Assembly: GCA_037013495.1 (NCBI GenBank)
Contig: CM072812.1
Coordinates: forward strand, 40,328,501-40,392,500
Length of the DNA stretch: 64,000 nucleotides
Direction: 5' to 3'
Source of the DNA: Hippophae tibetana
Taxonomy: Eukaryota; Streptophyta; Magnoliopsida; Rosales; Elaeagnaceae
Shown: piece by piece, positions 1 to 10,214 of the stretch
Position numbering within the stretch: position 1 is the stretch's first letter
How the letters are laid out: every line of letters begins with the position of its first letter
Notes under the pieces: model-generated
What the model was told of the DNA's origin: nothing
Database searches by the model: none
Seen by the model: only the letters and a program-made list of their open reading frames with translations
Program-made: the position numbers and the translations under genes

Positions 1-275
1 AGAATTATCATTTTAAAAAATTATTTTAAGGATTTATATATAATTTTAGATATTGTAAGTGATTTTTTTAAAAAATATGAATTATAACCAGGTATTATTA
101 TCAAAGATAATTGAATTAAAAATAAGTAGGGAAAAGAAAGCATAAATAAAAAATATAAATCGTTATCAAAGCCTAATAAAAAGAATAGCAACAAAAATTC
201 CCTAGTACAAAAAGTAATAAATGCAAATTTAAGGAAAAGAAGAAAAAATAGAAGTAAAAGTAAAGAAGTACTAAC

Positions 276-2359
276 CATGAAAGTATCACCAATATTAATG
301 ACAAGAGCATCAGGTCGAGGTTGAACAGTTTGCCATTTGTTATTAGCAAAGACTTGAAGACCACCAACTTGATCTTGATGGAGAATAGTCAATGAAGTTG
401 GATCACAATGAGGTCCAGTTCCCATTGTAAGACCTGAGTTTTTACATGGTGGATAGTAGTTACATCTCATTATTGATCTGCCATCTTCAAAATACTTTCT
501 ATAATGTTGTCTTTCTACCCCCAAACTCACACCCAACAACTCCATTATCACCAAAGATAACTCTTTCATTGCCTCACAATACTTTTGGTAAACCCACCTA
601 CATACAAGTGCATTTTCAAACTTAAGCCAAAGGAAAATATACATATCTTCGCATCAATTGAGGGAAAAATATACAATAAAAGTATACGTATATACATACA
701 TTAGAGATGGATCTTATATAAAGCTTTGTATATGTATTAAAAAATGAGGGACATTAATTTTTATAGAAGAAACATTTTAATCCTGTGATTTTTAAGTGTA
801 GACTTTAGTTTCATAATTTTAGAAAAATATACATTAAAAGTCCAAAAATTCAAAACTATAAGACTTATGTGCACCATTTTTATACATACACTATAGAGAC
901 TTTATATGTTAACTTGTTCTATATGCATTTGTAAAAAGTGAGGGGCATAGGATATCATGTAGCTTTTACATAAGAAGTATTTTAATCACATCACTTTTAA
1001 CTTTAGCTCTTAGATTCATAATTTTGAAAAAAATTTCACTTTAGTCTTAAAAGTTTAACATACTAAATGATTTATGTGTGTTTTTTTAATACTAAAATGC
1101 ATCTTTTTAAAACACACACTATAAAGACATCTTATACAAGTTAACTTATTCTATATGTACTAAATAAAAGTTAGGGACACAAGATCTCATATAGTTTTTA
1201 CAGAAAAAGTGATTTAATTCAGTTACTTTCAATTATATTGTTTAGTTCCATAACTTTTAAAAAATATATACTTTAGTCTTAAAAGTTTAAAATTGCTAAA
1301 ACTTTAAAATTATAAGATTTATGTACATCTTTTTTAAGAAATACAAATGATAACTCATACGAAGCTTTGTATGTTAACTTACTCTATATGTACTAAAAAA
1401 AGGTGAGCCGCATGAGATCTCACATCACTTTTACACAAAAGAAATGTTTCTCTTATAATTTTAAAAAATATAAAATTTAGTCTTAAATATCTAAAAATAT
1501 AGGACTTATGCATATCATTTTTTAAGAATAAAGTGTAACATTTGTAAGAGGCATCTTATACAAAGCTTTTTACTTTACGTTACTCTATATGTATTTTAGA
1601 AAGAAAAAAAAATTCAAAATATTTGGACCCAACTTGTGTGAAAAATTGACGCTTTTAGATTTTAAGAAAATACCAAGGTATGAAAGCGCATTACATTTAT
1701 AAACCCTCTAAAAGATTCATAACAATCTATGCAATTGCATTAAAAATGAAGAAATTATAATTATTAAAATCTTACCCTGTGTGCTGAAATTCTTGACCAA
1801 GAACTGATTGGAAGTAATCAACAACAACAGGATAATGAGTTTCTTGAAAACAGAAAGAAAATGTTTCTTTCCAAGGCAACTTTGAAGAATAACGATCTGC
1901 ATGAGCACCAGAATAACCCGAAACACTACCTGGTTTTCTTCGAACACTTAGCTTCTTGTTAAAGGGTATGTTGAATATTGAATTATTTTCATTATAAGCA
2001 GCTTCAATGAGTTCTTGAGGAACTCCATGGTTGGTTACTTGGAAGAAACCGTGATTCAAACAAGCTATTCTTACTAGTTCAGCAGCATGAGAAGTTGCCT
2101 CTTCGTCTCCTCTTAGAAAACCTTGTAAATCAATCAATGGCTCTTTCAATTCTTCTGCTTTTATATTTGTTTCAACTAAGTCTCCATGTGGCCATACGAA
2201 TTGATTTGGCAAGTTTGTTTGTTTTTGGAGCAAATTATTTGAGTCAAACGCTAACACCCCATTTTCATTATCTTTATTAAGAACATCCAGAGAGGAAAGA
2301 GGAGTGGGAGGAGAAAGAAGAAGAGTACTTGAAGCAGTTGATTCCATTAGGAGAGACAT
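276..2359 (-). CDS. GA20ox: Gibberellin 20-oxidase, 5' part (exons 1 and 2; exon 3 off the left edge)
   Basis: Seen: exon 1 runs 2359 down to 1776 (584 nt) and ends at a GTAAG donor. Exon 2 runs 597 down to 276 (322 nt); it follows a TAG acceptor and ends at a GTTAG donor. The join keeps frame and gives about 302 residues. Motifs in order: LPWKETFSF (near residue 160), NYYPPC (near residue 245), and the HCD iron-binding pair of the 2-oxoglutarate/Fe(II) dioxygenase fold. The last ~75 residues, with the second iron His and the 2-oxoglutarate Arg, should be in exon 3 outside the window. Known of the family: a soluble cytosolic enzyme that oxidises C-20 of GA12/GA53 stepwise to GA9/GA20, a controlling step in gibberellin supply. 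LPWKET and NYYPPC are GA20-oxidase hallmarks, and a three-exon layout is typical. The start is the first Met (MSLLMES); Met5 is an alternative. No break is visible in the two exons. The paralogue number cannot be told. Confidence 0.93.
690..1640. repeat. Diverged tandem repeat (~190-230 bp) filling GA20-oxidase intron 1
   Basis: Intron 1 spans 598-1775. Inside it a block recurs in the same order about five times: a segment near TATACAAAGCTTTG, then GTTAACTTACTCTATATGTA, then a GTGAGGGACA...GATCTCA segment, a TTTTACA stretch, a CACTTTTAACTTTAG-like stretch, and TTTAGTCTTAAAAGTTTAAA. The TCTATATG anchor starts at 919, 1150, 1383 and 1584, with a related GTATATGTATT near 728, so spacings are about 190, 231, 233 and 201 bp. 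The units are strongly diverged, so the array is old. A shorter related piece (CATTTTAATCCTTTGATTTT) lies upstream of the gene near 2710. Confidence 0.75.
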
Positions 2360-2427
2360 GCAATTTTTTTGCTAATAAGTAGATACATATACACTTCAGC
2401 TTCAAACAAGTTAGTGCCCAAGACGAT

Positions 2428-2436
2428 CTATTTATA
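2428..2436 (-). promoter_or_regulatory. TATA box of the GA20-oxidase gene
   Basis: Read on the minus strand this is TATAAATAG, about 70 bp upstream of the chosen ATG at 2359. Motif and spacing fit a plant core promoter with a short 5' UTR of roughly 40 nt. The transcription start itself is inferred. Confidence 0.7.
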
Positions 2437-4550
2437 GAGATCGAGAATTAATATAACAAGGGAATAAAATAATAATAAATTAAAGGATAATCGACCATAA
2501 ATTCAATGGATTTAATTCTTAATTACAAGAAAGAATATTGCATATAATTGGACAGGAACACATGGTATCATGAAATCATTTTAGTTTTTTTATTTTTATA
2601 AAAATCAAGTAAGAAATAAAGACTAAATAAACAAATGATATTAATAGGAAGCATATAATATGTCAGATTTATAATAAATTAGGTTGTATAAAAAAAAATT
2701 CTTATTTAAAAAAAACACATTTTAATCCTTTGATTTTCATTATTAGACACATTTAATTAGGTCTAAAATGAACAAAAAATTTATTAAAAATTTCTCATTA
2801 CACGCATGAAAATAACGCCAAAAATAATATGACGTTAAAATGACATTGAATGCCTTAATTAGTGAGCTTCATTGATTTTGACATTATTAGCAATGGCATC
2901 AACTTCTTTTCTTTTTATTCATTTTTTTTTTACTAATTCGATCACTATTTATATGTACTTAAGTTACTAAATTAAACACCTTAATTTGGTTTAAAAAGTT
3001 TATCAAATCAATTTAGATAATCCAAATATCCCTTTATCTTAAATAATACATGAAGTCCTACAAATACAAATAAGACTTATCTCATCATACTAGTTGCATA
3101 TGAATCACATCAATTACGTAAGTTTCAAATAAATAAAATAAAATAAAATGATACATATGGAACTGTTTTAGTGGATAAGAAAAAATAAATTAAATTGAAA
3201 AAATAAATATTATAAATAAATGTGTGGGAAGGTTGAGACGGGAAAGGCCAAGGCCAAGGCCGTCCATTGGAAAGGTCGAAATGGAAGTGAAGGGGAGTTT
3301 GGAGCGTTGTTAAGGCAGCCAACAACAGAGACGAGTGGACGTCCCATAATCCCTTGTGGTCACTTTCTAATGTCTTATAAGAAAGTTGCCAAATTTTGAA
3401 TCATCTCTTTTCACACTAACTTTCACTTTTATTTTTGTCTCTTCTTATCTTCTTATTCCGAGTACTAATAAAGCCACTATTTATTTATTTATTTATTTAT
3501 TTATTTATTTTTCATTAAAAAAAAAATAGACAAACCATTAAAATTTATAATTTTTCTAACATTTTTTTGTTCAATAGTTAGGATATAAAAGTAACATACA
3601 ACTTATTTATAAATCTAATTTAATTAATATTAATATTTTTTTTATCATGCATTAGAATACATATAGCAATATAAAATATATATGTACACACTTAATATGG
3701 TACTATTAATAATGCAAAGTTTAATATTGTCCATAAAATCCTTTTCTTTAAAAATAAATAAATAAAAATAAAAACTTGTTAATTTATTATACATATTTGT
3801 ATAAAAAATATTTAATTTATTAAAGATTGATAGTTACAAATAAACTTGTAATTCACTCACATATAGTCGTTAAAAGAAGATTGGTATTCGTTTCATATAC
3901 TCTTTTATTAAAAAACAATAATAATGATTATTAATTATCATATATGTTTTAAAACAATTATTTACAATAGTAAAAGAATTCATAAGCACTCCAACATTGA
4001 AATTATTCAAGCGAATGTAACATCAAGCAAGATTCAATCATTGAACCTTGTGATCTTAATGAATATTAATTAGCCAAAAGAAACCTACAATTAATTATAT
4101 ATATATATATATCTCAATATATAACTGAAGGCAAACAAAGAGATGAAATTCAAGCATGTATAAATTGGATCTTACTCTTCTATTATTTGCTTAACATTCA
4201 CTATCACCACCTACTTTTAAGCATGCATGGAATAATCAACTAACCATAATCTACCGAATTAATTTTATTATTTTAATTAAGAAAATTGGGCATAATTATT
4301 ATTTTATACTTACACTCATTTATTTTATGTCATATATTTGAATCATACTAAATAATATTTGATCTATAAAAAATTAATTAAATTTTATTTTTCTCTTTTT
4401 TTCTTTGGACACAACCAAATTTTCATTATATGTTTGTAATTCATTTCAAGTATATGCATGTATATGTACGTAGGATACAAGATTATATTAGTTAGGTATA
4501 TCATACTTTAATTGATTGAGACTAAATTAATCTCAAAGTAAAATAAAATG
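2437..4550. other. Intergenic region upstream of GA20-oxidase
   Basis: AT-rich DNA with no coding region that I recognise. A short GC-richer island at about 3216-3362 contains two CCAAGG-type direct repeats. An ATTT microsatellite follows at about 3478. The minus-strand open frame at 3125-3325 overlies the island and looks accidental: low complexity at its C-terminal end and no known motif. This stretch is the likely distal promoter region of the oxidase gene. Confidence 0.5.
3478..3512. repeat. (ATTT)n microsatellite
   Basis: About eight perfect copies of a four-base unit (TTTA/ATTT), directly readable. Confidence 0.95.
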
Positions 4551-4551
4551 A

Positions 4552-5215
4552 TTGATAGGTCCAATAGTTTTTATAAGTTTCTACAAGATAATAGACTCCT
4601 ATTTCAAAAAATTAATAAATTGAGTGGAGTTGATTCATGTACTTATAAATTTATGTTCTCATTATATTTTATGAATATGTGACTTATTTTATTTTTTACT
4701 TCTTAATAATTCCTCTCTCACACAACATCCATTTGGCTTTCTTAGATCCACACTACAACTTAAAGCCAATCTAGTCAATGTTTCATGAATAACCTTCCAT
4801 GAGTTTTTGACCTTAATCTATCTTATTTGTCCAAAATTTTAAATTTTAGGGTCCTCTCAAGGTCCCCTCAAAGTTCAACATCCTCTATTAAATTTTGACT
4901 TTAATTCATTTTATTTGTCTAAGATTTTAATTTCCTCTAAGTTTAACTTCTCAAATGGGACCCACACCACTATGAGATTTTTAGAAAATTTTATTTCAAG
5001 TCAAACTAAATCAATAATTTATCTCCAAGACAACAATCATAAACTCTAATGTTATTTGATAAGCTCAGTAACTCACATGATTTTCAATAAGAAAATGAAT
5101 TTTCATCCAAAAAATTTATCAAAATTTACTTATAAACTCATACTCTAATTAATATTTTATCAACCTCAAACGTTACTTGTCAAATCTCATTCCCCATCAG
5201 CAAAGGCTACTTATC
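4552..5215 (-). mobile_element. Antisense copia LTR fragments, two partial copies in tandem
   Basis: Two start-like segments, near 4552 (GATAGGTCCAATAG) and 5057 (GATAAGCTCAGTAA), are each followed by a similar run ending in a CTTATAAAYTYATRYTCT-like string. They are therefore about 505 bp apart in direct repeat. The segment between them resembles 54,700-54,960, where the text ends with GCTCTGATATCATTTGAT, the antisense form of the initiator-Met-tRNA primer site used by copia elements. I infer old LTR plus leader pieces in minus orientation. Nothing coding is seen. Confidence 0.5.
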
Positions 5216-5754
5216 ATAAAAATACAAATCTCAAATTAATATAAATGATTTTGGAGTTCCAAGTTATGTTATGTTATGTTAGTATTATCCTTACCCAGCT
5301 GAAAAATTAAAAGGCATAATTAAGAGACAATCGTACATATTTTGTATGCATCTGCCCAAGGAAATAAAGACATTATTAGACAGTGTGCATGTTTTCCAAA
5401 GTTAAAGCTAGGAAAGGAAACAAGCTAATTCTGGTTGGGAATCAATTTTCAAATTCCAATATTTATTTGTCTTCTTTCTGAGCACTTAAAGACATGACGC
5501 CCACCACATTTCTATTACACTATTTCAGAAAAAAACAAATGAACTTGATCCCAAGTAGGCAAGTACCAACGAATTTGCACTACTTATTTGTTGTGAATTA
5601 CGTATGAAGTACTGTTTGGTAATACACTAATATATTAAACTTTATCTAGGACAGATGTTCCTGACTAGATATAATTGGTTCATATCAAAATTACGTAGGT
5701 TCTGTATGAAAGGGGTTTAGTCACATTTCACCATGTATGCGAGTCATAGAGATG

Positions 5755-5808
<54 letters not shown>

Positions 5809-6027
5809 CACCGTTAAATAGCTCAATTAAATAAACTCACCCATTAAATAAGCTTAATATATGTCCTTTTGTCTTAACTTAATATTTTTTTTTAATTTTA
5901 GGAATCTTTTATTAATTTTAACTTGTAAATGATTGATATATTTTTCTTATACCATTTGTTAAACTTAGAGTATGGAATAATGGACTCCAATGATAAACTT
6001 ATAATATTATATCACTCAATTAGTGAT
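5216..6027. other. Intergenic AT-rich stretch before copia element A
   Basis: No gene recognised. It includes a short ATGTT triplication near 5265-5280 and the AT microsatellite at 5758-5803. The sequence immediately before 6028 flanks the first LTR of copia A. Confidence 0.5.
5758..5803. repeat. (AT)n microsatellite
   Basis: Uninterrupted AT dinucleotide run of 46 bp. Confidence 0.97.
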
Positions 6028-6396
6028 TGATAAATCAAAAAACATGAAATTAAGAAGTATGAATTAGGAAGTGAAAATTATAGGTTACATAATAATAAAT
6101 TAAGAAATGAAAATAGTAAGTCAAAGTAATGATCAAGAAGCATGATTTTCAAAAGCGAAAATAGTATGTAAAATTGAATTTGAAATTAAATAATTATTAC
6201 TTGTAATTGAATTGAGAATATTTTCATTAGAAATTACAATTATATCTTTACATTGTTGCTTATATAAATTTAAGATTACATTGTAAATTAATAATTAATA
6301 AAAATGAGCTATTTTTTGATATTTTTCTTCTCTCTTCATTTACGTCTTCCTTCTTTAATTATCTTCTTTAATGTTTTTCTGCTCAAAATCTTTACA
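6028..6396 (+). mobile_element. 5' LTR of copia element A
   Basis: Starts TGATAAATCA and ends TTTACA directly before a TGGTATCAGA primer-binding site. It is homologous along its length to 12,220-12,579: shared GAATTTGAAAWWAAATAA, TTACATTGTTGCTTATATAAA and AAAATGAGCTATTT segments. The TTGCTTATATAAAT string near 6250 is a plausible LTR TATA box. The two LTRs are clearly diverged, so the element is old. Confidence 0.85.
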
Positions 6397-6408
6397 TGGT
6401 ATCAGACC
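6397..6408 (+). promoter_or_regulatory. Primer-binding site of copia element A
   Basis: TGGTATCAGACC, nearly identical to the copia consensus TGGTATCAGAGC, complementary to the 3' part of initiator Met-tRNA. It abuts the LTR end with no gap. Confidence 0.85.
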
Positions 6409-6443
6409 TTACAAGCTTTCTTAGCTACTTTTAAATTCCAACA

Positions 6444-7375
6444 ATGGAAAATCCTCTAGTAGTAATAGATGCACCAAAAACTCAAACTTGCATTTACTTT
6501 CCATAATATTTTCGTTTTGATAATATTAGATTATAATAACTACACTATATGAAACCATCAAAAATTGAATATACTTAGAAGTCTTGAACTCGATAGTTAT
6601 GTGCTACATGATCACCAAATGAAACTCTCATTGATGGCTCCATAAATCTCTTATTTACACCTGAAAAAAGCAAGATGTAATATTAGGCTGTTGGTTGATG
6701 TACTGCATGACCAATGAAGCACTTAAGCAAGTTTATGGTTTCAATACACCAAAAGATGCTTGGACAAATCTAGAAAAATCATATACCTCACGATCAAGAG
6801 CTTGTGTGATACAAATAAAAAAACTTCAATCAATTAAGAAAGGTAATATCAGTATCAATGATTACATTCTTAAAATCAAGTTGCTCAGTGATGATCTTGA
6901 AAGTGCTACTTTTCCAATTTCTAAAGAAGAAAAACGTATGACTATTTTTAGTGGGCTAGATGAGTTCTACAATAATTTTTTCTCTACCTTAACAAAGAGA
7001 ATGCTTTATGAATCTATAACAGTTGATGATGATGAGGCATTGTCATTGAGTCATGAAAGTAGGCTCGAGAGGCCCAGATTAGCACATATATCACCTCTAC
7101 TATCTATCAATTTCACTGTCATAAATTTAGGATATCATAAGGTGTTTGATAAAAGCACTTACCTATATTCAAATTATCAATCCATGCCATACAACCAAAC
7201 CCAATCATTTAAATCACCACATATCAACCCAACTATGAGTCAAAACTAACCATATAACCCATACAGTCTTTTCAATCCAAACAGTGGTAGAGGAAAAGGA
7301 AGATCTCAATGCCAACTTTTGCGGAAAATTGGGACATCTTTTAGTTAATTGTAGGCATTATTATGAAAAAAAAAA
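6444..7375 (+). pseudogene. Copia element A gag (degenerate)
   Basis: The leader is followed by an ATG at 6444 (MENPLVVIDAPK) that soon meets stops. An open stretch at 6695-7249 encodes a UBN2/Retrotran_gag_2-type core: NTPKDAWTNLEKSYTSRSRA, then the typical NISINDYILKIKLLSDDL and MTIFSGLDEFYNNFFSTL segments. Around 7308-7360 a CCHC zinc-knuckle remnant can be read only by changing frame (cysteines, then GHL, then VNCRH). Known role: capsid protein that packages the element RNA. Several frameshifts and stops make it non-functional. Confidence 0.85.
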
Positions 7376-8714
7376 TTAATGTCCACTACTACACAAGCTA
7401 ACTCACAAAGACCACTACCAATACCTCCATAGTTTCAAACATATTGACCACCATACTCATCTCATTCCCATTCACCCTAAAGACCACCAATGTAGTCATA
7501 CTATGCCACATCTCAACCTTCTTAATCACCTTACTCTTTATAGCCATTTTTGACATATCCATTCTTACCTAGCAACAACTATAATTTTACCCTGCTACCA
7601 ATCTCACTCAGTCCAATCCATTAATGAAAGGCTCACATGCTCACTTACCATTTCGTACTCCAACACCTCACTGGTATCCTAAATAAGGTACCAGTTACCA
7701 CGTTATAGCTAGTTCCAGCAATCTAACTTCTTCTCATCCTTATACTGGCAACAAAAATATGGTGACTGGTGATAGTAAGAAAATCCTTATTCAATCAATT
7801 TGTCACTTAACTTTTTCAACTAATATGCCTCTATGTAAAACTTTAAAATATCTTGCATGAACGTGCCTAAATTCTTCCCTAACAATAATGGTTTCTTTAA
7901 ATTTTGTTCCACACATTGTTATGGTAAGAATTAGATGGAGGGCACTATTTTACCCTAGGGTTACTTGAATAATGGTCTCTATGTCTTCGACTTGAAATTG
8001 TCAAAGCCATTTGCTGATCTTCCAAGTTCAAGCTCTATTTCTTCACATATTCCAAACAAATTCACCAGTTTTATTTCTACAAATTTAGTGTCATCTTCTT
8101 GTGCTAGCCTTAATCTATGGCAACAAAGATTAGGTCATGCATCTTCTTCAATTGTAAAGTAAGCTTTAGCTAAGAATATAGGTTTCATTTCAAATAATGA
8201 TTCACATCTATTATGCTACTTCTCCTTTTCAGGTTATTCACTCTAATGTATGGGTTGCACCCATTACTTCATCTAACAACTATCATTTTTATGTGAATTT
8301 TATTGATGAATTTTCTCAATTTTCATGGATTTAATTTCTTAAAAGAAAGAATGATGTATTTTGTGCATTCATTGATTTCAAATCTTAGCTAAAACTTCAA
8401 TTGAACTACAAAATCAAAGCTTTTCAAAATAACTAAGGAGATGAATTTTAAGGGCACTTCCTTTCTTGCCACTCATGGAATTATGCATTATACTTCTTGC
8501 ACTTATGCCCACCAGAAAAATGGCTTGGCAAAAAGAAATCATAAGTACATTGTTGAGCAAGCTATGGTTATGATGTGATATGCTTATTTACCAATGAAAT
8601 TTTGGGGTGAGGCTTGTTTTACAAGTGTCTATTTCATTAACAAATTACTTGGCACTACCTTATCTGATCAATCACCTTTTGATACCCATTTTAATGTTAA
8701 GCTTGATTATCATC
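7376..8714 (+). pseudogene. Copia element A protease / GAG-pre-integrase / integrase, first part
   Basis: 7376-7960 is a decayed proline-rich gag-protease stretch without a clean frame. At 7965-8162 an open frame has the GAG-pre-integrase signature LNLWQQRLGHASSSIV. From about 8245 an integrase core follows: a FYVNFIDEFSQFSW-like segment, then HQKNGLAKRNHKYIVEQAM with the HxxNG...R block of copia integrases, then PMKFWGEACFTSVYFINKL. Stops interrupt it repeatedly. The integrase reading stops at 8714, where a foreign insertion begins, and resumes in the same frame after 10,214. Confidence 0.88.
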
Positions 8715-10214
8715 CGATGACTTCATGAAAATAGAGTCATTAGCGCTTTTTTTTTATTTAATATTTACTTGTTTTATTTAATAAGTAATATTTTTTATGC
8801 CAAAAAAATTAAAATATAAACTTTTTAGTGATAAGGGGTAAAAATATAATATTTACAATATTTTTGGGATTTTTATGAATTTTTAACGTAGAACCAACAG
8901 GAGTTTCCATATGGCATGCTACGTAAGCAGAGGAGTTGACTAGGCAAGCTACACGGATGCCACACAAGCACAAAGAGCGAATCACGTCACGCCGCATGTG
9001 AGGAGGACAAAACACGCACCACGTGTTAGAACGACGTTCCATCCGAGTTTAGAAATCAGTCAACGTGTCATGCCACATGTGATTTGACTCTGTGACTCTG
9101 ATCGGTCTGCCCTGGCACATGCCACTCCTTGATTCGCCTAATAAATTTCTGATGCCATATGTCATGTTGTGATTAGTTGAAACTATCAGTTTTACTTGTT
9201 TTGATCGTAGCCCTTGATCTGAAGCTAATCAGACGATCCAGATCACACCTGAGCTTTATTTAAGCCTATAATTACTTCATAAACCCTAATTTGCCTCCAT
9301 TATCATAATTATGGTCAATATTTAGAGCTAAAAAGAGAGGAAATTACAAATTTTGGTGGAGATTCATAAGAAAATTAATTCTACAATTTAAAAGAAAATT
9401 AATTCTACAATTCAAAAGAAAATTAATTCTACAATTCAAAATATTGGTTGTATTTCTTTTCTACTATTTTATTTATCAATTTTATGTCTTTCTTTATGAA
9501 CACAATTATGTGTAATTAATTTATTAATCTAGGAATCCTATGAACCAAATTTTTATCATATGATGATATAATATTTTTCCCAATTATAATATTAATTTAA
9601 TTATATTATTTAATCTGATTTTTTATGTTATTAATTGTTTGGCCAATAATTTATCTATAGAGAAAATTAAATAAATATGAGAGAATTATTTAATTGTTTG
9701 TCTTAATTAAATAACATGCATAATTTATAGGTAGAGATGTATGATTCTTATTTATGTGATCTATAATTAATAAACTTAATGAATAGTATGTAATTTAATT
9801 GACATGAGAGTATGATTAAATTAATTACTATATAGTATATAATTTACTTGAGAGAGGAATACATGTTATGTTAGATTCAATTGATCATGTAATTAATTGA
9901 TATTATATTGGGGGGATTTTAGTGATTCACATATTTAGAAAATTGGAGTATTAAGTATTCCTGGATATTTTCTCATATATCTTTTAGTCACAAAATCTGA
10001 TTTAATTAATTATTCCTATTTACTTTTAGTTATTTTAATTTTGCTTCCTTAAAATATAAAAACACAAAAAAAATTGATTTATATTATTTTTAGTTTTAAA
10101 AATTAGTTTCTAATAAAATAATCTTTGTGGAAATGATATTTACTTATCATTATATTATTTGCTACGATACGTATACTTGCGTATTTATTACACACAAAAT
10201 TTGTGTAGCGATCA
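8715..10214 (+). mobile_element. 1,500-bp solo-LTR-like insertion nested in copia A integrase
   Basis: Flanked by a perfect 5-bp duplication TCATC (8710-8714 and 10,215-10,219). Removing the insert and one copy restores a continuous copia reading frame (...LDYHH...FGCLC). It starts CGATGACTT and ends GTGTAGCGATCA. Inside: an AT-rich start, a GC-richer ACGTG/CACGTG-rich block at about 8880-9250, a TATTTAAG box near 9257, an AT-rich U5-like half, and a 3' terminal block (TTTACTTATCATTATATTA, then TATACTTGC). That terminal block is shared with insertions ending near 45,778 and 54,705. The terminal CA and 5-bp duplication indicate an LTR; TG has decayed to CG. No coding content. Small open frames inside are chance. 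Confidence 0.82.
9369..9440 (+). repeat. 24-bp tandem repeat, three copies
   Basis: Three near-identical 24-bp units (AGAAAATTAATTCTACAATT plus four bases) inside the solo-LTR-like insertion, just downstream of its presumed transcription start. Confidence 0.9.

Noticed and set aside
21..275. Open frame of the oxidase continuing past exon 2 and upstream of its acceptor
   Set aside because: After GDTFM a GTTAG donor is present and the following residues are low-complexity Leu/Phe. The upstream MYIFLWLKFENAL part precedes a TAG acceptor. Both ends are intron read-through.
1717..2280. Other open frames overlapping oxidase exon 1 (1717-1947 minus, 2095-2280 plus)
   Set aside because: Shadows of the real exon in other frames.
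3125..3325. Minus-strand open frame over the GC-rich island
   Set aside because: No motif, low-complexity C-terminal half, no promoter or splice context.
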